A stretch of 64,000 nt of DNA, taken from positions 186,001-250,000 of the forward strand of contig NZ_MBTG01000023.1 in the NCBI RefSeq assembly GCF_002027705.1, given 5' to 3'. Under the pieces are notes generated by a model. It was given only the letters and a program-made list of their open reading frames with translations, had not been told where the DNA came from and did no database searches. The position numbers and the translations under genes were made by a program. The DNA is from Paenibacillus ferrarius. Lineage in GTDB: Bacteria; Bacillota; Bacilli; Paenibacillales; NBRC-103111. This document shows, piece after piece, positions 26,706-36,105 of the stretch; the first letter of the stretch is position 1; each line of letters opens with the position of its first letter.

Positions 26706-26768
26706 ATTATAACAAGGGGCATATGTGGAAAGATGACGCGATATTGACTACTATCGACGTTATTTTGA
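26706..26768 (-). promoter_or_regulatory. activator-dependent promoter of the binding-protein gene
   Basis: On the minus strand the -10 is TATAAT (26706-26711) with no good -35. Two direct repeats, TCAAAATAACGTC (26756-26768) and TCAATATCGCGTC (26735-26747), are 21 bp apart, and the nearer begins 36 nt before the -10. The permease promoter has the same arrangement. The distal repeat overlaps the stop of the regulator gene. Binding by the AraC-type regulator of the locus is inference. Confidence 0.7.
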
Positions 26769-28400
26769 CTTCTCTGCTAGGGCTGCTTTCGTCTCCGCTA
26801 ATCCGCGATATTCGAGAGGTGTCATGCCAGCGACGCTTTTGAACATTTTGATGAAATAGCTATGATTATCGTAGCCCAGCGATTCGCCAATTTTGGACAC
26901 CGCTAAATTCGTCTGATCCAGCAGCTCCTTTGCACGCTCCACCTTCATCCGATTTACATACTCAATGAACGTTTCCCCCGTCTCTTTCTTAAACAATCGA
27001 CTGAAATAGCTTGGGTTCAAGAACAGCTGCTCAGATACTTCATCCAGTGAGATTTTCTTATTCAAATGCAAAGAAACATACTGGCAGGCATCCAATACCT
27101 CCGGGCGCTTGCTCAGAACCTTCACATCTTCGGCCACTAGGAAAAAGGAGGAGAAGAAATGAACCATCCACTCTCCCATTTCCTGCAGCGTATCCATTTC
27201 AAGCAGTTCTTTGTGCAGGATCTCTACGGAAAAATGGTTCCGAAACAGCTGCATACTTTTCAGCTTCAGCTTTAGATCCAGTACCAGCTTTAGAATCCAA
27301 TCCCTCACCGTCTCCGGCGGGAAGCGATTCTCGCGCAAATAGGACATCCATTTCTCGACCATGGGCTGGACCTTGCCCGGATTGCTCTCGATCAGCATTT
27401 CCCTCAGCGTCGTGACCGCTTCATCATACACCGCAAATAAATCCTGCCCGGAATAGGCCATGATTCTCCATTTCTCAATCGCTTTGGGCTCCATATAGAA
27501 CCGCTGCCCGTTAGCCGTTAACAGGCCGTTTAATTCCTGTTTGATCTCCGACGGAGCAGCGCTGATTTTGCCTATGATAAAAGAAATCTTAATCTTCAAG
27601 GTTTTCTCCACCGCATGCTGAAGCTCAGCAAGAAGAGGCAGGGCACGATCATAAGGATTGGTCTTAATCCCGCCGGGAGCCGAAATGAAAATGAACGAAC
27701 GCAGCACATCGTAGGCAAAATGGACTGCTTCCCGCTCTTCGCTGCTCAGTACCTCTTCCATGATGTTATTGAGCGCGAAGCGCAGCACATCGTCACTGAC
27801 GAAACGCTGGCGCGCCAGCCGCTGCCCATCAATATAGCAGGCTACTGGCAAGCAAGTCCTTCCCTTGAGGCTGAACCCGAAGGATTCGGCTTCCCGCACC
27901 CAAGAGGCTTCATTCAACACGGGCTCATGAATAGTCGCTCTTAGGAATGTCTCTTTATGCTGCTCCCGATTGCGATCAACCAGATGCCGCAGCTGATTGT
28001 GACGCTCCCGGGAATGATATTCTTCATCCAGACTGATTTTGAACTGCTTCAGCAGCTTTTCCAAATCCTCTGGATTAAGCGTGTCTTTGAGCATGTATTC
28101 CTGCACATTGAGCTTCATAGCCTGCTGGGCGAAGTGGAATTCATTATGACAGGAAAGAATGGCGACTCGAATAGCCGGATGTTTATCCTTTAAACCACGA
28201 ATCAGCTCCAAGCCGTTCATGCGGGGCATCCCGATATCGGTGACCACAATGTCAGGCATATCCAAGGCCGCCGCTTCCATCGCCACAGCGCCATTTTCAT
28301 AAAGCCCCACCAGCTCCATATCCAGCTTCGCCCAATCAATCGCACCGGAAAGCAGCTCCAACACGGGATAGTCATCGTCTACGAGCATCACTTTATACAT
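26760..28400 (-). CDS. AraC-type response regulator (YesN-like, long form)
   Basis: 546 residues. Receiver domain with VDDD and Asp55 (VTDIGMPRMNG); a ~260-residue middle region; AraC helix-turn-helix pair at the end (SLDEVSEQLFLNPSYFSRLFK, then AVSKIGESLGYDNHSYFIKMF). It overlaps its kinase by 8 bp, with AGGAGGTG inside the kinase end as ribosome binding site. It probably activates both promoters of this locus through the paired repeats. Confidence 0.93.
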   Translation of the reverse strand: MYKVMLVDDDYPVLELLSGAIDWAKLDMELVGLYENGAVAMEAAALDMPDIVVTDIGMPRMNGLELIRGLKDKHPAIRVAILSCHNEFHFAQQAMKLNVQEYMLKDTLNPEDLEKLLKQFKISLDEEYHSRERHNQLRHLVDRNREQHKETFLRATIHEPVLNEASWVREAESFGFSLKGRTCLPVACYIDGQRLARQRFVSDDVLRFALNNIMEEVLSSEEREAVHFAYDVLRSFIFISAPGGIKTNPYDRALPLLAELQHAVEKTLKIKISFIIGKISAAPSEIKQELNGLLTANGQRFYMEPKAIEKWRIMAYSGQDLFAVYDEAVTTLREMLIESNPGKVQPMVEKWMSYLRENRFPPETVRDWILKLVLDLKLKLKSMQLFRNHFSVEILHKELLEMDTLQEMGEWMVHFFSSFFLVAEDVKVLSKRPEVLDACQYVSLHLNKKISLDEVSEQLFLNPSYFSRLFKKETGETFIEYVNRMKVERAKELLDQTNLAVSKIGESLGYDNHSYFIKMFKSVAGMTPLEYRGLAETKAALAEKSK

Positions 28401-30210
28401 CTTCCTGCACCTCCTCTTGTTTGGGAATCAGCAAGGTCACAGATGTGCCTACTCCCTCTTCACTGTCCACTTCCATCCGATAAGCCTCGCCAAAGGTCAT
28501 TCGCATTCGTTCGTTCACGTTCGGTAATCCAATACTGGAGAATCCTTTCTTCTTGTCCGGCTCTATAAGTGCTGGCTCTACTGGATGTGCAAACAGCTTG
28601 TTCCTTAGGCGTTCAAGGGTGATCGGGTCCATGCCTTGACCGTTGTCACGGACACTAATACGGATATACCCTTCATCTAACTGTGCTTCCAACGTAATCG
28701 TGCCGGCTTGCTGATTGAAACCGTGAATCAGAGCATTTTCGATAATCGGCTGCAAGAAAAAGCGGGGGACCCGCTCCAAGAACACATCCGCATCAATGTA
28801 AGTCTGCAGCGTGACTTTCTCCTTCTGCCGCATATTCATCAGCTTCATATAATCCATCACAATATCCACTTCATCGTGCAGCAGAATATAGGCTTTGTCT
28901 TGAATGGTCATACGCATAAGCTTGGACAAGGAGCTGATCATATCGGCGCTTTCGCGATCCCCTTTGCCAAGCACCTTCATTCGGATCGAGTTCAGGACAT
29001 TGAACAAGAAATGAGGATTGATTTGGGCTTGCAGCATGTCCAGCTCCGCCTTGCGCTTGCGTGCTTGCGTGTGTGTCACTTCGACAATCATGTCGGAGAT
29101 GTGATCCAGCATCTGGTCAAATGACTTCCCCAATCGGCCGATCTCATCCTCACCGCGAATGGCGCTGCGCAGATGGAGATTCCCTTGCTGGATCGAGGTT
29201 GCTACTTTATCCAGCTTCACGAGCGGTCTTGTGAAAGCACGAATCGCTACCATGAGCAGGATGAAAAATAAGATGAAAGAAACGACCTGAAGCGTGAATA
29301 CATTTTCAAAAATCCCATTGATGGTTCCCACGGCTTGACTGTAAGGAATAAGCGAAACCAGCTTCCAGCCGTTCATTGGGAATTCCCGCTTGGAAATCAA
29401 ATAATTCTGATGATCGATTTGGATGATTTCCGGAGACTTGGGGTTCTGCTCCTTCAAATAAGGAAACGCCTCGCCAATCCTCGAAACGTCCGCATGGGAC
29501 AGGATGCGGTCATCCTTATCGAGCAGAATAATCTCCTGCCCCTGGCTCTTCGCTATTTCTTTGAAATAATTACCGATTTGTCTCTCCAGAATGGTCACCA
29601 CGATGAACCCATTTTGGCTGGAGAGAGACCTCGCCACCGTTAGTTGATACGGGCTATCCGCTTTATCCTGCAAGAATTGAGTCGACGACTCGCCAACCCA
29701 ATACGATTCAATTCCTTTCAAGCTCCGTACTTTGTTAAGCCAGGGCTCCTTAAACAATCGTGTTGGATCGTAATCCGATATCCAATAGTTCGTGAAATAG
29801 GTCCCATTGTTGAGAAAAACGGTAACAAAGCTCTTCTCCCCTGCACTGGTCTCCGCAGCCCCGGTAATCGTCTCCAATTTGATCAAAACCTCTTGCCGGG
29901 CTCTGAATTCTTCATACGAAGGGTTGCTCATGTCTCCGCTTTTCAAACTGAAATCTTGAAACGTCATATTCATGCCCGTGTCATATTGAATGAAATTCAG
30001 GATATACAGCATATTTTTGAGCGTGCCTGTCACATGACCGTCCACCAGCTGCAGCGTTTGCTTCGCATTCAAGACCGCCTGATCTTTGACAGCATCCCGA
30101 GTTAAATAGTTATAAATGAACAATGTGAGGAGTGCCGGTATCAAAATACAGACAATTAAGGCCACGGTTAATTTGCCGCGAAATGATTTAATCGAGTATT
30201 TGGTCTTCAC
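28393..30210 (-). CDS. YesM-type sensor histidine kinase (second locus)
   Basis: 605 residues, GTG start. Membrane segments near 16-36 and around residues 300-325 bound an extracytoplasmic sensor; HAMP follows, then QINPHFLFNVLNSIRMKVL with the phospho-acceptor His near residue 400, RDNGQGM and GLPNVNERMRM. It pairs with the overlapping AraC-type regulator. It lies 134 bp after the permease genes with a weak hairpin in between. Confidence 0.92.
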   Translation of the reverse strand: MKTKYSIKSFRGKLTVALIVCILIPALLTLFIYNYLTRDAVKDQAVLNAKQTLQLVDGHVTGTLKNMLYILNFIQYDTGMNMTFQDFSLKSGDMSNPSYEEFRARQEVLIKLETITGAAETSAGEKSFVTVFLNNGTYFTNYWISDYDPTRLFKEPWLNKVRSLKGIESYWVGESSTQFLQDKADSPYQLTVARSLSSQNGFIVVTILERQIGNYFKEIAKSQGQEIILLDKDDRILSHADVSRIGEAFPYLKEQNPKSPEIIQIDHQNYLISKREFPMNGWKLVSLIPYSQAVGTINGIFENVFTLQVVSFILFFILLMVAIRAFTRPLVKLDKVATSIQQGNLHLRSAIRGEDEIGRLGKSFDQMLDHISDMIVEVTHTQARKRKAELDMLQAQINPHFLFNVLNSIRMKVLGKGDRESADMISSLSKLMRMTIQDKAYILLHDEVDIVMDYMKLMNMRQKEKVTLQTYIDADVFLERVPRFFLQPIIENALIHGFNQQAGTITLEAQLDEGYIRISVRDNGQGMDPITLERLRNKLFAHPVEPALIEPDKKKGFSSIGLPNVNERMRMTFGEAYRMEVDSEEGVGTSVTLLIPKQEEVQEDV

Positions 30211-30253
30211 CGGCCCAAGCGCCCCTTTTACAGTGGAATGAATAGCAAAAGAG

Positions 30254-30275
30254 GAAGCCTCAGCTCTTCCCCTTC
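30254..30275 (-). terminator. weak hairpin between permease and kinase genes
   Basis: On the minus strand GGAAG/CTTCC with an 8-nt loop is followed by TCTTTT. It may attenuate transcription into the regulator genes. Confidence 0.3.
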
Positions 30276-30344
30276 ACCTCATTATAACCCAATGTTGCGT
30301 CGACAAAAAACGACATCCATCTGGTTCTCTATTTATTTTTTTGA

Positions 30345-31178
30345 TTAACCCTTAACGCCGCCAAGTGCTATACCTTCAATCACGCTCTTCTGCCCGATAA
30401 TGAAGATGATTAAGAGTGGAATGATAGCCGACACAGCGGCCGCCATAATCAGCGAGTAGTACTCCCCGTTCAGGGAAGCGAATTTCTGCATCGCCAGCGG
30501 AATCGTGAACAATTTATCCGAACGCAGGAAGATCAAAGCATTCTGATAGTCGTTCCATGTCCAAATGAAACGCAGAATGGCATAGGTGGCAACGGCTGGA
30601 CGGACGAGCGGGAAAGCAATTTTCCAGAAGATCAGCCAATGGCCGGCCCCGTCGATTTTGGCTGATTCCAGATATTCATTATGAATACTCATGAAAAATT
30701 GGCGCAGCATGAACGTACCTAGAACGCTGAAACAGCCGATTAGCACAAGACCGAAGTGATTGTTAAACAAACCAATATTGCGATATAAAATAAATTGCGG
30801 AATCAAAATCGCTTGGCTTGGCACCATGTAGGTCGCCAGTACGATCAGGAATAGCCACTTGCCGGCTTTGAATTCGACCTTGGAGAAGCCGTACGCCGCC
30901 ATCGCGGAAACGACACAGGAAATGAAGGTTGTAATGACGGACACTTTAATGGAGTTCCAGTAATAGAGGTAAAATGGATTTTTGCCAAACCAGACTTCCT
31001 TGTAGTTCTCGATAGCGTTCCAATGCGATGGAATCCACTCGATCGGGTATTTGAACACATCCGTTTCCACTTTGAAGGAGGCCGAGAGCATCCAGAAGAA
31101 GGGGAGCAGGAAGATCAGACTGATGATGAACAGAATGATGGTTGCAATCAGCTTTGATGAGTTAAACCGTTCTTTCAT
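30345..31178 (-). CDS. sugar ABC transporter permease (MalG/AraQ type)
   Basis: 277 residues with six membrane segments, EAA loop YLESAKIDGAGHWLIFWKI and the typical ending IEGIALGGVKG. AGGAGG stands before the ATG. It follows its partner permease by 18 bp and should form a heterodimeric channel with it. No ATPase gene is present, so a shared MsmX-type ATPase is expected. Confidence 0.93.
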   Translation of the reverse strand: MKERFNSSKLIATIILFIISLIFLLPFFWMLSASFKVETDVFKYPIEWIPSHWNAIENYKEVWFGKNPFYLYYWNSIKVSVITTFISCVVSAMAAYGFSKVEFKAGKWLFLIVLATYMVPSQAILIPQFILYRNIGLFNNHFGLVLIGCFSVLGTFMLRQFFMSIHNEYLESAKIDGAGHWLIFWKIAFPLVRPAVATYAILRFIWTWNDYQNALIFLRSDKLFTIPLAMQKFASLNGEYYSLIMAAAVSAIIPLLIIFIIGQKSVIEGIALGGVKG

Positions 31179-31196
31179 GAGAAGTTCCTCCTACGC

Positions 31197-32132
31197 TTAG
31201 TAATTGACCCATTTCTTTTGTCCCGCCCACTGCAGGAACGTGATGAATAATACACAGACGAATAAGATGACAGCCATTGAGGAGGCGTACCCTACACGAA
31301 GGTTAACAAAAGCCGTATCGTACAAGTACCAGACGATCATGCTCGTTGAATTAATCGGGCCTCCCGAGGTCAGTACGGCGATTAAATCGAACACCTTAAA
31401 CGTGGAAATTATCCCTGTGACCAATAAGAAAAAGGAGGTTGGCGACAAGATCGGAAGCGTTATCCGGCGGAAACGCACCCAAGCATTCGCTCCATCGATC
31501 TCGGCGGCTTCATACAGATCTCTGGGAATGGATTGCAGCCCTGCCATGTAAATAATCATATTAAAACCGATGGAAATCCACACGGAAATCATCATGACCG
31601 AGGACAACGCGAAGGCCGGATCTGCGATCCATTTCGGCGGGTTTGTGAAGCCAAGTGACATTAAGAACTGATTGACAGGACCTGCTGATGGATGAAACAG
31701 CACCTGCCATACGACCGCTACGGCAACAACGCTGGAGATATAAGGCATGAAATAGGCCACTTTGAAAAAGCCTTTCCAATATACGTTCTTATTGATGACA
31801 ATCGCTAATATTAGAGATACGGCCATATAAATGGGCACGGTGAGGACGAAAATGAGATTGTTTTTGAGCGATTTGATGAAAACAGCGTCTCCGAACAGCT
31901 TCGTAAAGTTTTCTATGCCAACCCATTTCAAGCCGCTCATTCCTGCAACGAAGTTCCAATCCGCAAAGCTAAGAACGAATGTAGCAATAATGGGGAGCAG
32001 TGTCAGCACCGTTACGCCAATCAGCATCGGACTGACGAACAGGAAGCCAGCCAGGTTCTCTTGACGACGGCGGACATTGCGTTTATATCGAACGGGCTTG
32101 TCTTGTGTAAGCACTTCTGTTGTTGCAGACAT
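31197..32132 (-). CDS. sugar ABC transporter permease (MalF/UgpA type)
   Basis: 311 residues from ATG 32132; the GTG at 32144 lies inside the AGAGGTGAAGGA ribosome binding site. An extended basic N-terminus precedes six membrane helices (AGFLFVSPMLIGVTVLTLLP first), and the EAA loop reads LYEAAEIDGANAWVRF. First gene of the second polysaccharide locus, downstream of the paired-repeat promoter. Confidence 0.92.
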   Translation of the reverse strand: MSATTEVLTQDKPVRYKRNVRRRQENLAGFLFVSPMLIGVTVLTLLPIIATFVLSFADWNFVAGMSGLKWVGIENFTKLFGDAVFIKSLKNNLIFVLTVPIYMAVSLILAIVINKNVYWKGFFKVAYFMPYISSVVAVAVVWQVLFHPSAGPVNQFLMSLGFTNPPKWIADPAFALSSVMMISVWISIGFNMIIYMAGLQSIPRDLYEAAEIDGANAWVRFRRITLPILSPTSFFLLVTGIISTFKVFDLIAVLTSGGPINSTSMIVWYLYDTAFVNLRVGYASSMAVILFVCVLFITFLQWAGQKKWVNY

Positions 32133-32180
32133 GATATCCTTCACCTCTTACTTGATGTTTGATTGACCTTGTATAGCCTC

Positions 32181-32243
32181 ATTATAGAGAAGGAGAAGAA
32201 GGTAAATATAACGTTATTTTGATTTCTTCGTCTCTTATCTTGA
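32181..32243 (-). promoter_or_regulatory. activator-dependent promoter of the permease operon
   Basis: On the minus strand TATAAT (32181-32186) lacks a clear -35. TCAAGATAAGAGAC (32230-32243) and TCAAAATAACGT (32211-32222) are direct repeats 21 bp apart; the nearer starts exactly 36 nt before the -10, identical to the binding-protein promoter at 26706-26768. Confidence 0.7.
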
Positions 32244-32329
32244 CCAATTAGGTATGCTTGACGCAACATGGGTATAGCGCTGCGTGCAAGCAGCTAATTA
32301 GACTACTTGAGAGGCTGGAAGTCACTGTT

Positions 32330-33529
32330 ATGAGTCATCAGCAAGCAGCAATAGGAAAACCAGTTCCTGCTGGGCGGTTTCCGATTTCTCTTTTCTCTTT
32401 AACCGCAGGCGCATTTGCCATTGGCATGACCGAGTTCGTCATTATGGGACTCTTGCCGAATGTCGCCCAGGATCTGCATGTCACAATCCCGCAAGCAGGC
32501 CAGCTCATTACGAGCTACGCCATGGGCGTAGCGATCGGCGCCCCGATTCTCGCCTTATTCACGAATAAGCTGCCCCAGAAGCTGCTGCTTGGCCTTCTGA
32601 TGGTCCTGTTTATCTTGGGCAATGCGATCAGCGTTATCGCTCCCACCTATACCATCCTCATGGGGGCGCGGATTGTGACGGCTCTGGCTCACGGGACCTT
32701 CTTCGGTGTCGGCGGCGTCATCGCCATGAATCTGGTACGCCCTGAACGTAGAGCCGGCGCCATTTCTGTCATGATGGCGGGGCTAACGATCGCCAATATT
32801 ATGGGCGTTCCTTTCGGCACCTTCATTGGACAGCAGCTTGGCTGGCGTGCCTCGTTTGGCGCCATTGTGATCATGGGCATCATCTCGCTCATCGGAATTC
32901 TCTTCTTTATCCCGCGTGTACAGCAGGAGAAAAGCGCGGGCATTGTCCAGCAATTCCGCGCCTTAATACAGCCGCGGCTGCTGCTGATGCTGCTAGTAGG
33001 TGCTTTGGGAAGCGGAAGCTTGTTCACTGTGTTCACCTACATCACGCCGCTATTGGAACAAGTGACCGGTTTCTCCGAGCATTACGTGGCATGGATTCTC
33101 GTTCTATTCGGCTTCGGCGTTACCTTCGGCAACATCATCGGCGGCAAGCTGGCAGACTGGAAGCTCATGCCGGCTTTGCTTGGCAACTACGCGGCGTTAG
33201 CCCTTATTCTGATCATCTTCAACTTCACCGTGCATCTCCCGGCAGCCGCTGTAATCACGATCTTCATCTGGGGCGCAGCCGCATTCGGTATTCTGCCAGG
33301 CCTGCAGCTGCGCATCATGACAATGGCTAAGGATGCGCCTATGCTCGCATCGACCTCCAACCATTCGGCCAATAACCTTGGCAATGCCAGCGGCGCTTTT
33401 ATCGGCGGGTGGGTCATCACCCATATGGGTCTTACCTATTTGCCATGGGCGGGCGCTCTGCTGCCGATTGTTGGGCTAATCCTTGGGCTTGTCAGCTATC
33501 GACTCGATCGTAAAGAGAAACAGAGTTAA
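32330..33529 (+). CDS. MFS transporter (AraJ/YdhP-like efflux family)
   Basis: 399 residues from ATG 32330; the frame is open back to TTG 32258 but without ribosome binding site. Twelve membrane helices are expected. FAIGMTEFVIMGLLPNVAQDL is the classic first-helix signature of this exporter family, and RAGAISVMMAGLTIANIMG lies mid-protein. Related proteins export sugars or drugs; the substrate here cannot be told. Divergent from the permease operon, single gene, followed by a bidirectional terminator. Confidence 0.88.
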   Translation: MSHQQAAIGKPVPAGRFPISLFSLTAGAFAIGMTEFVIMGLLPNVAQDLHVTIPQAGQLITSYAMGVAIGAPILALFTNKLPQKLLLGLLMVLFILGNAISVIAPTYTILMGARIVTALAHGTFFGVGGVIAMNLVRPERRAGAISVMMAGLTIANIMGVPFGTFIGQQLGWRASFGAIVIMGIISLIGILFFIPRVQQEKSAGIVQQFRALIQPRLLLMLLVGALGSGSLFTVFTYITPLLEQVTGFSEHYVAWILVLFGFGVTFGNIIGGKLADWKLMPALLGNYAALALILIIFNFTVHLPAAAVITIFIWGAAAFGILPGLQLRIMTMAKDAPMLASTSNHSANNLGNASGAFIGGWVITHMGLTYLPWAGALLPIVGLILGLVSYRLDRKEKQS

Positions 33530-33542
33530 ATCTTGCATCCAG

Positions 33543-33595
33543 CACAAAAAGACCATAAGTACCCACTACGAAGTGGCTCTTATGGTCTCTTTGTG
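33543..33595. terminator. bidirectional terminator
   Basis: CACAAAAAGACCATAAG pairs with CTTATGGTCTCTTTGTG, with an inner CCACT/AGTGG stem, between convergent genes; T-rich on the plus side and A-rich on the minus side. Confidence 0.85.
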
Positions 33596-33628
33596 TTCGA
33601 TGCAGCTTCTATGCTGGCGGCGATCCGT

Positions 33629-35971
33629 CTAGCTGCGTGTGATGGGCTCAATTAATTTCAACAATTCATTTATATCCGCCTTGTCGAAGGTCGGAATCCC
33701 GTCCATATTATACTCTAGCGACATCACATGCAGCACCTGCCTTATATCCCATGGATGATCGTCCGGCGTATAGAAGATCGAAAGGACGGTTTCAGCCGCA
33801 ACCGTTGCATCTGAACTTGTCACTTTGATTGCCAAACGATTGAGTCCTTCGCTGAGACGAATCGCTTCACTTTGTCCATTCATGACTCCTATTTCCGCAC
33901 CCAGCACACCGCTTAGCGGATCCTGCTTCCAGATGCGAATGCCGGTATTTGCTTCAGCCGATGCCGGAGTTAAAGTAATCGTATCGTTAGGTCCATGTAC
34001 GACCGTTGCCAGCCAAGGGGCAGTTGCCGGAAGTACTTTCTCCACTGCTCCTTGCTTCAGCTGTAATTGAGTTAAAACTGGATGAACCACAACGACTACC
34101 TCTTGCGATTCTATCCCATTGGAAATACCCTCTCGTTCATAGATGGCTGTGAAGTGATGAGTTCCAGAACTGACACCCGTCAGAACGATTTCCCGAGCCC
34201 CATAGACATCGGCGGTTACTCTGGCCTTCTCCACGCCATTGTCTCTCAATGAAATAGAGCCTGGCTGCCCTTGGTCTCCAATCAAGCCGCCAACCGATGC
34301 CGTGAATGAGACCCGTTCGCCATATTGGAAATGAGAACTGGGATGGTTGAGAATGAGCACAGTTCCTTGCGTATTCGGCACAATGACCTGCGACAAAGGA
34401 GCTGACATCTTGGATTGATGGAACGAGTCTGGCACATACGTTGCTGTAATAGATACAGTGCCCGGCAGCAGATTAGCTGTAGTAAGCGAAGCATCCCCAG
34501 CTGCATCCAGCTCAATTTCTGTGCTTGTCATATTGCCGCCGCTGAACATCACTTTTCCTGTGGGAATCAAGGCTTCCCCATTCGTATTGGCCACATGTGC
34601 CGTGAAGGTAATCGGTGTTCCATAATAAACGGCCTCTGTCACCGATTTGGTCATCGTTACACGCGTTGGAATTGGATTGATTTGCTGGGTATGGCTGCTT
34701 GAGCTCATGGCCGCATAATTTGCATCTCCTGCGTAATTAGCCGCGAAGGTATGCGTACCAACCGCAAGCCGATCAGTTTCCCAAGCAGCTTTGCCATTCA
34801 CAAGCGTTAACTCGCTTGGCCATAGAATCGTGCTGTCCGTTCCCGTAATTGCAACTACACCTTCAGGAATAGGAAGTCCGGACGTCGTATTCGTCACATG
34901 GATCATGAAAGTAATCAAATGGCTATAAACACTTTCATTCGTAGGGGCAACCGTGAGTTCTACTTGAACAGCAGCCTTGGTCACGTACTGGGTGACTGGT
35001 GTAGATAGACTCGCTCCATGATTCGCATCTCCGGAGTATTCGGCGGTTATGGATAGAGTTCCGACTGGGAGACTGGCTGTAATAAGTGTAGCAATCCCGT
35101 TGCCTTCGATGTTTACCGGTGGTGAAATAACGCTGCCATTGGCTTTGAAAGTAAACTGCCCTGTTGGCGGAAGGTCGCTTCCATTCGTGCTGCCTACATA
35201 AGCGGTAAATGTAATTGGCTCGCCGAAGTTCGCAACGGCATTATTTGAACTTAGCGTCGTTGCTGTAGGATTCTTGCTAACCGTATGTATAAAAGGAGAA
35301 GCTGTTTGAGCAGCGTGGCTGCCATCGCCTGTGTAACTGGATGTAATCGAATGAGCGCCAGCAGTCAGATTAGGAACAACGATCGAAGCGTGAGCACTGA
35401 AATTCTCCAGCTGATCCCAGGTTCGAGAAATGACGTTTCCTTTTTGTCCTTTAAATGTAATTAAACGGGCACTCTTGTCTATGGTAATTCCCTCCACATA
35501 GCGATCGCCAGCGATTTTCCACGACTTCACTATTTGGTTATTAGCATCATAACCTATGAGTTGGATTTCTTCCGTATTTTCGTAAAAGCTATACGCCCAA
35601 AATGACAGCCCGCCCCATTGAATAACCGGACAATTGCTGCAGGTCAATTTCAAATCTGGTTGAGTTGGTGGAGAAGCTCCCGCCGGTTTATTGACCACGA
35701 TAGGCTCATCCTCTACCAAGTCTCCCGTGCCAATGAGCGTGGCTCCATCATAAAATGCGACATTTCCCGTAGGTGTCGAACCCCCTCCGCTAGCGTCCGT
35801 AACCGTTGATGTAAACTCGACCCTTCCTCCATAAACGGAAGCCGAATCACCCGTTATCTGATTGGAAACCGTTGTAGCAGCATAAGCAGGTTGATGAAGA
35901 CTTCCTAGTAAAGAAACGAAGCAGACTAAACATAACCATCTCAAACTATACCGCACCTTGTTCTTGTTCAT
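33629..35971 (-). CDS. secreted multi-domain Ig-like (Big_3/Big_5 type) protein with dockerin-like tail
   Basis: About 780 residues; second ATG chosen for spacing from AAGGAG. A signal peptide ends near QPAYA. Several ~95-residue Ig-like repeats follow, each with patterns such as TPTGNVAFYDG, YSGDANHGAS and YAGDANYAA. The first repeat is interrupted by a ~100-residue insert (from CSNCPVIQWGG to RTWDQLENF). The end, YNMDGIPTFDKADINELLKL, resembles a degenerate dockerin/EF-hand unit. It is probably a surface or matrix protein. Monocistronic between two terminators. Confidence 0.75.
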   Translation of the reverse strand: MNKNKVRYSLRWLCLVCFVSLLGSLHQPAYAATTVSNQITGDSASVYGGRVEFTSTVTDASGGGSTPTGNVAFYDGATLIGTGDLVEDEPIVVNKPAGASPPTQPDLKLTCSNCPVIQWGGLSFWAYSFYENTEEIQLIGYDANNQIVKSWKIAGDRYVEGITIDKSARLITFKGQKGNVISRTWDQLENFSAHASIVVPNLTAGAHSITSSYTGDGSHAAQTASPFIHTVSKNPTATTLSSNNAVANFGEPITFTAYVGSTNGSDLPPTGQFTFKANGSVISPPVNIEGNGIATLITASLPVGTLSITAEYSGDANHGASLSTPVTQYVTKAAVQVELTVAPTNESVYSHLITFMIHVTNTTSGLPIPEGVVAITGTDSTILWPSELTLVNGKAAWETDRLAVGTHTFAANYAGDANYAAMSSSSHTQQINPIPTRVTMTKSVTEAVYYGTPITFTAHVANTNGEALIPTGKVMFSGGNMTSTEIELDAAGDASLTTANLLPGTVSITATYVPDSFHQSKMSAPLSQVIVPNTQGTVLILNHPSSHFQYGERVSFTASVGGLIGDQGQPGSISLRDNGVEKARVTADVYGAREIVLTGVSSGTHHFTAIYEREGISNGIESQEVVVVVHPVLTQLQLKQGAVEKVLPATAPWLATVVHGPNDTITLTPASAEANTGIRIWKQDPLSGVLGAEIGVMNGQSEAIRLSEGLNRLAIKVTSSDATVAAETVLSIFYTPDDHPWDIRQVLHVMSLEYNMDGIPTFDKADINELLKLIEPITRS

Positions 35972-36047
35972 TGTCATCTTCTCCTTGCGTCTCTAGCTAA
36001 CTACCTCTTTTGCCTACTATTATACCGAAAATTCAAATAAATAGAAT

Positions 36048-36087
36048 AGAAAAAACCACAATCCCCGAGGGGCTTGCGGTTTCTTCT
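36048..36087. terminator. bidirectional terminator
   Basis: GAAAAAACCACAATCCCC and GGGGCTTGCGGTTTCTTC pair with few mismatches just after the flavin-reductase stop; A-rich on the left gives a T-tract on the minus strand. Confidence 0.8.
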
Positions 36088-36105
36088 GAGAACTTCCAAT
36101 CACCC

